Origin: Brachionus plicatilis
Lineage: Eukaryota > Rotifera > Eurotatoria > Ploima > Brachionidae
DNA length: 64,000 bases
Direction of reading: 5' to 3'
NCBI GenBank assembly: GCA_010279815.1
Contig: QEOQ01000226.1
Coordinates: 370,002 to 434,001, forward strand
Part shown: piece after piece, positions 58,608 to 64,000 of the stretch
Numbering within the stretch: position 1 is the stretch's first letter
How the letters are laid out: each line of letters starts with the position of its first letter
The notes under the pieces: model-generated
What the model was told of the DNA's origin: nothing
Databases searched by the model: none
What the model saw: the letters and a program-made list of their open reading frames with translations, nothing else
Made by a program: the position numbers and the translations under genes

Positions 58608-59970
58608 ATGTTTAAAAGCTCAATTTTTAACTTAACCAGAATACATTTTACTTCTGTACATACTTCGCCTACGCAAAAAGCCATCCCACCAATACTTTGG
58701 TTCATAATAAAGCCGGTTTCCAAGCTAGGCTCAATTCTACTTGGACGGTAAATAAATTAAATAAAAATAATTAAAAGAGCTTTTTTTTCCATTCTTTTAA
58801 CTAAGCTTAGATTTTTAATTTTAGTGGTCTACGAAGATGGTTGAAATCGCCTGCAAATCTGCACCGAAAACAGGCGACAATCGAACATTTTAGAAATAGA
58901 AAAAAATATTATATTCTGGGAATTTCAGGCTTAGGTGCCGGCTGCTATGGATACTACACCAGTCATCTGGAAATAGCGCCCATCACACACCGCAAACGCT
59001 TTATTCTCTTCAACTCAGACCACCTAAAAGAAATTGAAGAGTTTGAAAAAAAAAATATTTTGGAATCATGCAAAGACAAAGTGTTGGCACCAGACCACAA
59101 ATACACGAAGCATGCCTTGCGGATTGCTAACAGGCTTTTTGCTGCCAACATGCATTTAAAAGAGGTTAAAGACATAAAATGGAAGTTGACTGTAATAGAG
59201 TCAGACATTGTGAATGCATGCGCTTTTCCGGTTTATTTTATTTTTTAAATAAAAATTTTAAACAAAAATTTAAATTGAAAAAATTGAAAAAATTAAAATT
59301 TTATTTTTAGAATGGAGATGTGTTTGTGTTTACAGGGCTTATGGATTTTGTTAAAAATGATGATGAATTGGCTTTCATAATTGCTCATGAAATGTCCCAT
59401 TCTATTCTCCAGCATGGAGTAAGTGACTAAAATTAAAATTTTGTTTTTTTTTTTTTAATTTAAAATAAAGGCTGAACAAATGAGCCATTCGAGAATAATT
59501 GACGTGATTTCAATAGCTTTGAGTCTGCTAATCTGGAGTTTAGTTCCCACGGATGCGAGTTCAATTTTGGTGGAAAAAATTGCCGAGAATATGCAAGACT
59601 ATTTTTTTAGTCTTCCGTATGGAAGAATATTGGAAAAAGAAGCAGACATTGTGGGAATGATTCTGTCGGCTAGGGCATGTTTTGATGTAAGATATAGTTC
59701 TTTTTTTTGGAAACGAATGAATGAGCAGAGCAAAGAGGACCAAGTGCCAGAGTTTTTGTCCACTCATCCTTCAAATGTTAATCGGGCCCAGGACTTGGAA
59801 GATTTTTTGCCTCAAGTATTCTTCTCAAAAATTTAGAATAATTTCAAAAATAGTTTTAATTTATTTTAAAAATGCAGGCTTTGAAAATACGCGATGAGTG
59901 TAAGTGTTATAGGCTACCAGAAAATATGAATATTCCAAAAAGTTTTATGAGCGCCAAAATTTCAAATTAG
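58608..59970 (+). CDS. OMA1: OMA1 mitochondrial inner-membrane metalloprotease
   Basis: Five exons: 58608-58747, 58825-59230, 59311-59418, 59471-59815, 59878-59970; all GT-AG, total 363 residues. Exon 1 carries a basic N-terminus usable as mitochondrial signal, then AIPPILWFIIKPVSKLGSIL, the family's N-terminal segment. Membrane segments at about 73-92 and 227-243. The M48 zinc site HEMSH is at 208-212, with the third ligand Glu275 in LEKEAD. STHPSNVNR and FLPQALKIRDECKC follow as in OMA1. The enzyme cleaves OPA1-type proteins on mitochondrial stress (family knowledge). The C-terminus is uncertain: the reading frame stops at 59968, but the +1 frame continues as FKLVDYVANNKQFMDLPKVG to a stop at 60027-60029, right on the AATAAA at 60028, suggesting a one-base indel around the A/T runs at 59937-59946. 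Confidence 0.93.
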
Positions 59971-60027
59971 TGGACTACGTAGCCAACAACAAGCAATTCA
60001 TGGATTTACCAAAAGTTGGAATACAAT

Positions 60028-60033
60028 AATAAA
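60028..60033 (+). terminator. Poly(A) signal of OMA1
   Basis: AATAAA overlapping the second possible stop codon; no other signal is near. Confidence 0.5.
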
Positions 60034-60946
60034 CCATTGTACTAAAAGTTTAATAGAAATTTTTTTTTTTTACTGCAGACTTTTGATTTTTATTAATTCT
60101 TTATTGAAATTTATTTATCAATTACTTTGAGTATTGATCTTAAACCAAAAAAAAACTCAGCTATCAGCTGATATCATCTGAGATAATATTAGTTAAAAAA
60201 ATAAAGGATTTAAAAAATTTAAATTTAAAAAAACTGACGATGTTATTTTAAAAATTGCTTTTTTTTCACAAAGAATACAAATTTGGTAATAGGAATTTGA
60301 TTAATTTAATTTTTTTCCTATCATTTAACATGTTCGATCATTCACCCTTCTATCCTATAATAACTGGTATAACCTAATAAACTTTATAACAAAAAAAAAT
60401 TTAAGAATTGAACTTCACTTTTGACCAGAGTTGTCTTTTGAGATAAAAATTTATTTATTTTCACATAAAAAAGAAATTGTAAAAGCAATTTTTCAATTTC
60501 AAGGTTAATCAACAGGCTAGTGCCCTTATCCTAGTCGAATGATTAACACTTAATTTATTCAATTAAAAAAAATATTTAATATTTAAAATTAAGATTTTTA
60601 TAAAATTAAAAAAAAAAGAATTAATTATTTTTTATGAAAACAAAAAAACATTGATAAATTTATATCAAATTTTTTAAAATGTTTTACAAACGTCAAGATC
60701 AAATTGATATTTTTATAAATCGATAACTTGAATGTTGCATATTTCAGCATTGATCTTTTGATCAAAAAGCTAATCACTTTAAAAATAATAACTTTTAGCC
60801 ATTTTAATTATTGCCTCTTTAGAAAAATAACACAAAAGAGTTGAACAATAATCAAAATAAGATAGGATGAATGCTTTGAAAAACTGAACTTTGACAAAAG
60901 TTGACAAAAAACAGAGTCCTTTAATACTAAACAATTTCTTATGCAA
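60034..60946. other. AT-rich DNA with one dispersed repeat
   Basis: 60500-60560 (ttcaaggttaatcaacaggc ... gattaacac) is related to the units at 1340, 1850 and 2130. Confidence 0.45.
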
Positions 60947-60955
60947 GAGAATCAA

Positions 60956-61081
60956 GGCAATGTGAAATTATAGTACAAAAATTATATTACAAAAATTACA
61001 GTACAAAAACAAAAAAAGTTAAAATTTTTTTTTTTCTAATTGTACTGTAATAAAATTAATGTACAGAAATTTCACATTGCC
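60956..61081. mobile_element. 126-base MITE with 9-base target duplication
   Basis: Ends GGCAATGTGAAATT / AATTTCACATTGCC are exact complements, and the interior is an A/T palindrome with agtacaaaaa / tgtactg. Flanked by GAGAATCAA at 60947-60955 and 61082-61090. The 9-base duplication again points to the Mutator-like group. Confidence 0.85.
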
Positions 61082-61604
61082 GAGAATCAAAATTATAAAA
61101 GAAAATTATCCTTACCTAATACATTGGATAAATTCAAATTTAAATTAAATTTAAATTTTACTATTTAAAATTTTTTTTATTTAATCATTGTTTACATGAC
61201 TAAAAAATTTCAATTAAAGATGCTATAATTTATTACACTTAAACATGAGAATCTAATAAATATATTTGTTATATTTATTTTAAAAAAATTTTACACACCA
61301 TAAAATTTAAAAGATTTTTTAGAATTTTTTAATTTAAAACAAAATAATCAATCAATTTTATCCTTTTTAAAAAATGAGATATTAATCAAGAAAATTTAAA
61401 TTTCGAAGAAAAAAGATTTATTCATGCAGTCCTGTGTAGACGTCTCAATAAGGAGATTGTTTTGCACAATTGAAAATGTGTTTTGAATCTTGTAGTTAGT
61501 TTTTCATATAAAAATAGAAAATAATTGTTATTAGTAAGTTTTTGATTTATTTGTTTTTCGCTATATAATTTTGTTGTTTTTGGTTTTGTATTTAGACCTC
61601 GTTT

Positions 61605-61730
61605 CCCAATAAAGTTATTAAAAAAAAAACCTTATTGTTTTGATCCGAAAACCTTGAGCCCAGAGTAGGAATTGAAAAGTCTGACTGGACAGAGTAAAGA
61701 ACCTTCCAGAAAAACAGAAATATTAAACCT
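61605..61730 (+). repeat. Dispersed repeat, retroelement end (copy 2)
   Basis: Inverted relative to 20873-21000: caataaagttatt, accttgagcccagag, agtctgactggacagag and accttccagaaaaacag occur in the same order as on the minus strand there. Confidence 0.55.
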
Positions 61731-61872
61731 GTTAGAGATCCAGTTTTTTGAAAATACGAGGTCTCAAAATTTCTAAAAAAATTTTATAAAAGTAAAAAAT
61801 AGAATATTTATTAGCATATTTTGAAATTTATATTAAAATTCTACTGTCTCTAAACTAGTTAATATTAAAGTT

Positions 61873-62531
61873 TTAATTGAAGGGAGACATAAGGGCTCTC
61901 AAGCTGTAGTTGGCAAGTAAACCTTCTATAAATTCTTGTTTACACACTCTATCATCTCTGTTAGCATCCAATTGTTCAAAACACTCCGCAGCAAGAGCTC
62001 GTGAGTCTGTCTTTTTGTCAGCACCCTTAAAATTATAAATTAAATAAAAATTTAAAAAAATTTTTTTTATTTTTTTACCAATAGATCCAACATGCCAACG
62101 ATTACTGATCTCACCTCTTCGGATGTTAGACTTCCATTCTCATCAACATCATACAAATCAAAGGCGTACTCCAACTTTTCTTTTGGTTCACCCTCAGTTG
62201 TTAAAGAATAGGCTACTAAAAATTCATTGAAGCATATCTTTCCATTTTCATCTTGATCAAATGCTTCGAAAACAAAGACAGAAATTTCGTCAATGAGTTC
62301 AGGAGGTTCTGGTCTTAATTTATCATAGAGACGGCAAAATTCTCTTCTATCCAGTTTACCGTCAGGATTTCCAGCCATGAAATCATCAAAAAACTGCTTA
62401 ATCTCTGGTCTGGACATTTCAGTTCTTGCCGTTAAAAAATTGTAGTCTTTTTCGGTCAACTCATTTTTTTGTGGAACTACCACTGGCTTAGTGTCTCCGG
62501 CATTGCTTGGCTTTGATTTTTTACCACCCAT
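61873..62531 (-). CDS. Neuronal calcium sensor-like EF-hand protein E
   Basis: Two exons, 62531-62079 and 62025-61873, intron 53 bases at the same DLL|GAD phase-0 site as D; 201 residues. MGGKKSKPSN start with a good myristoylation pattern. It differs from D by roughly a dozen residues. EF1 AGNPDGKLDRRE, EF2 DQDENGKICFNE and EF3 DVDENGSLTSEE resemble D, but EF4 reads DANRDDRVCKQE: the invariant loop Gly6 is Asp and two further residues differ, so EF4 is probably weak or dead. Ends ALMSPFN. The upstream region is not alike between D and E and has only a TATTTAAA-like string near 62563. Recent duplicate of D. Confidence 0.92.
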
Positions 62532-62579
62532 TTTTTTTTGTGTTTAAAATCAAAAATTTTCATCATTTAAATACTAATT

Positions 62580-63255
62580 TGAATCAATGATTAATTTCTA
62601 AAAACTCTAGGCGTCAGTTCTTTCATTTTCATTTTTTTTCTAGATATTTAAGCAGGTATATTTAAAATAATGTATTTATTTTGCGACAAAAAGAGAGTTT
62701 CTTTTTTTGAATTTGAATATTATTAATTTGAAGCAAACTTGAATTTATGATTTTTTTTCGTATTACTTACAAGCTTTTTTGCTATTTCAACATTTTTTTT
62801 CGTAGTCAAATTTAAAAATTTTACCTTTAAGTTTACAGTCTAAAAAATCATTTAAACAAATTAAATTTTTTTTTTTTATATTCAACTGAACCGTTCTTAT
62901 TTGTCGTTGTTTTTTTATACTACCTTTAATTGATTTTTTTATTAACTCAATTCTGGATTTTTTTTGCTAGAATTCAAGTGTATCAAAAAATAAAATAAAA
63001 AAATATAATTAGATAACTTGTGTTTTTTTTGTTGTAATTTTTCTCATCTTCTTATGCTAAAATTATTTCATTTTTGTTCTGTTCAAATTTTTTCAAAATA
63101 AAAATCACATTCGAAGTGAATTTTCTAATTCAGTCTTATGATTTCCTCTTAAATATTAAATTCAATTAATTTATCTTTTATTGGAAAATGCACATTTTTT
63201 TTCATAAAAATCATTTTTTTAATTTTTAAGCTAATTCATCCACTCTATCTTGTAA
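62580..63255. other. AT-rich DNA, nothing recognised
   Basis: Homopolymer-rich, no open frame of interest. Confidence 0.5.
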
Positions 63256-63257
63256 TA

Positions 63258-64000
63258 CAGTGCTGCTACGATACCTTGAATTCATCATATTATATGAAAA
63301 TTATGGTAAATTCATAATATTTTACCATATTTACCGTAAAACTTTTACGGTAAATATGGTAATCTAAAAAAGGGTTTTTTTCGTAAAATAACGATAATTA
63401 TCCTAAATTACCCATAATTATTGTAAAATTCAGTGAAAAAAAAATTCCAAAATTTCTCAAAAAAAACAATTTTCATGAAATAAAATTGTTTTTTCGAATC
63501 TTTGAAAAAGTAAAAAAAAAAATTTGATTGAATATTTTGACGAAAATTTCGGTTTATTTTCATGAATTTCAGCAAATAAAATAAAAATTAATAAAAAATA
63601 ATACTTAATCTATTTGAGCAAGCGATCATGTGACAACAATATAAATTTTTTAACCAAAACCAGCCATTAATTGAATATAAAATTAATTGTCCGTTAATAA
63701 AAATATTATTCTTTTATCTTTTTTATTGAAGAATCAAAAAATGTATCTTTATTTAATAAAAGTGTGAAGCCAATATTAAAAATGTTTTGTTTCATTCAAT
63801 TAAGTTTGTTTTTAGCTTTTTTTGTTTAAAATAATATTAAATATGTTGGGTAAAATATTGAGAGTCATTTGAAACATATTTCTAAAATTTAACTTATCAT
63901 CAATAGCATCAATAACATCAGCATCTTTATTTTACCAAAAATGTCCTTTTTTTGGTCCTTTTTGGTTTTAGGTAAATTCAAAGAATTTTACGCATTTTTA
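63258..64000. mobile_element. Left end of a Tc1-type MITE or foldback element
   Basis: TA then CAGTGCTGCTACGATACC, followed by taccatatttaccgtaaaac and its complement (hairpin at 63330-63362). The family resemblance is to 24614 and 56631. Words such as ggtaaattc and ttttacgc at 63975-63995 may belong to the same element; the right end is not seen in the window. Confidence 0.5.

Noticed and set aside
1..64000. tRNA, rRNA, CRISPR, bacterial operon or phage content
   Set aside because: No cloverleaf with TTCRANNC arm, no spaced repeats, no ribosome-binding sites; all genes are of animal type with introns.

Overview
The window looks like nuclear DNA of a small, very AT-rich metazoan genome. Evidence: multi-exon genes with GT-AG introns of about 45-65 bases, AATAAA poly(A) signals, and animal-only families (TINAG-like, PTBP-like, OMA1, CZIB, neuronal calcium sensors, SH3 adaptor). 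Lophotrochozoan, and in particular a monogonont rotifer such as Brachionus, is my best guess from gene style and LINE types; that is inference. The gene-sized GC-rich patches sit in long AT-rich DNA full of LINE fragments and short inverted-repeat DNA transposons. There is a 203-base N gap at 15801-16003.

Layout. 1-936 (-): TINAG-like inactive cathepsin, cut by the window edge. 2557-5180 (-): two small unknown proteins (one with two membrane helices, one secreted). 7165-7695 (+): CZIB zinc protein in two exons, followed by several plus and minus copies of its own 3' end. 11.9-14.1 kb: degenerate ~165-base tandem array. 14358-18673 (+): PTBP-like RNA-binding protein with only two RRMs. 19.6-21.6 kb: foldback and LINE debris. 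21979-22348 (-): two-exon precursor of a putative cyclic neuropeptide. 23444-24133 (-): calcium sensor A. 24.6-42.0 kb: gene-poor, with LINE fragments, Tc1-like and Mutator-like miniature elements with visible target duplications. 43091-44167 (+): protein with two SH3-like domains, preceded by a GC-richer leader region near 41.1-41.7 kb. 44.3-45.9 kb: transposon remnants. 46020-53340 (-): calcium-sensor cluster B, broken copies F and F', C and D. 54.1-57.9 kb: foldback elements, a broken integrase-type element and a 1.25-kb palindrome. 58608-59970 (+): OMA1 mitochondrial protease in five exons. 61873-62531 (-): calcium sensor E, close copy of D.

The most interesting biology is the calcium-sensor family: five intact genes and two remnants, all on the minus strand, with a probable conversion tract between B and C, three different intron arrangements, a damaged EF-hand 4 in E, and a pseudogene that has lost both its calcium-binding part and its TATA box. 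The other notable items are the unknown disulfide peptide precursor and the two-RRM PTBP. No operon logic applies; the genes look independently transcribed, several with TATA-like boxes. No tRNA, rRNA or CRISPR was seen.
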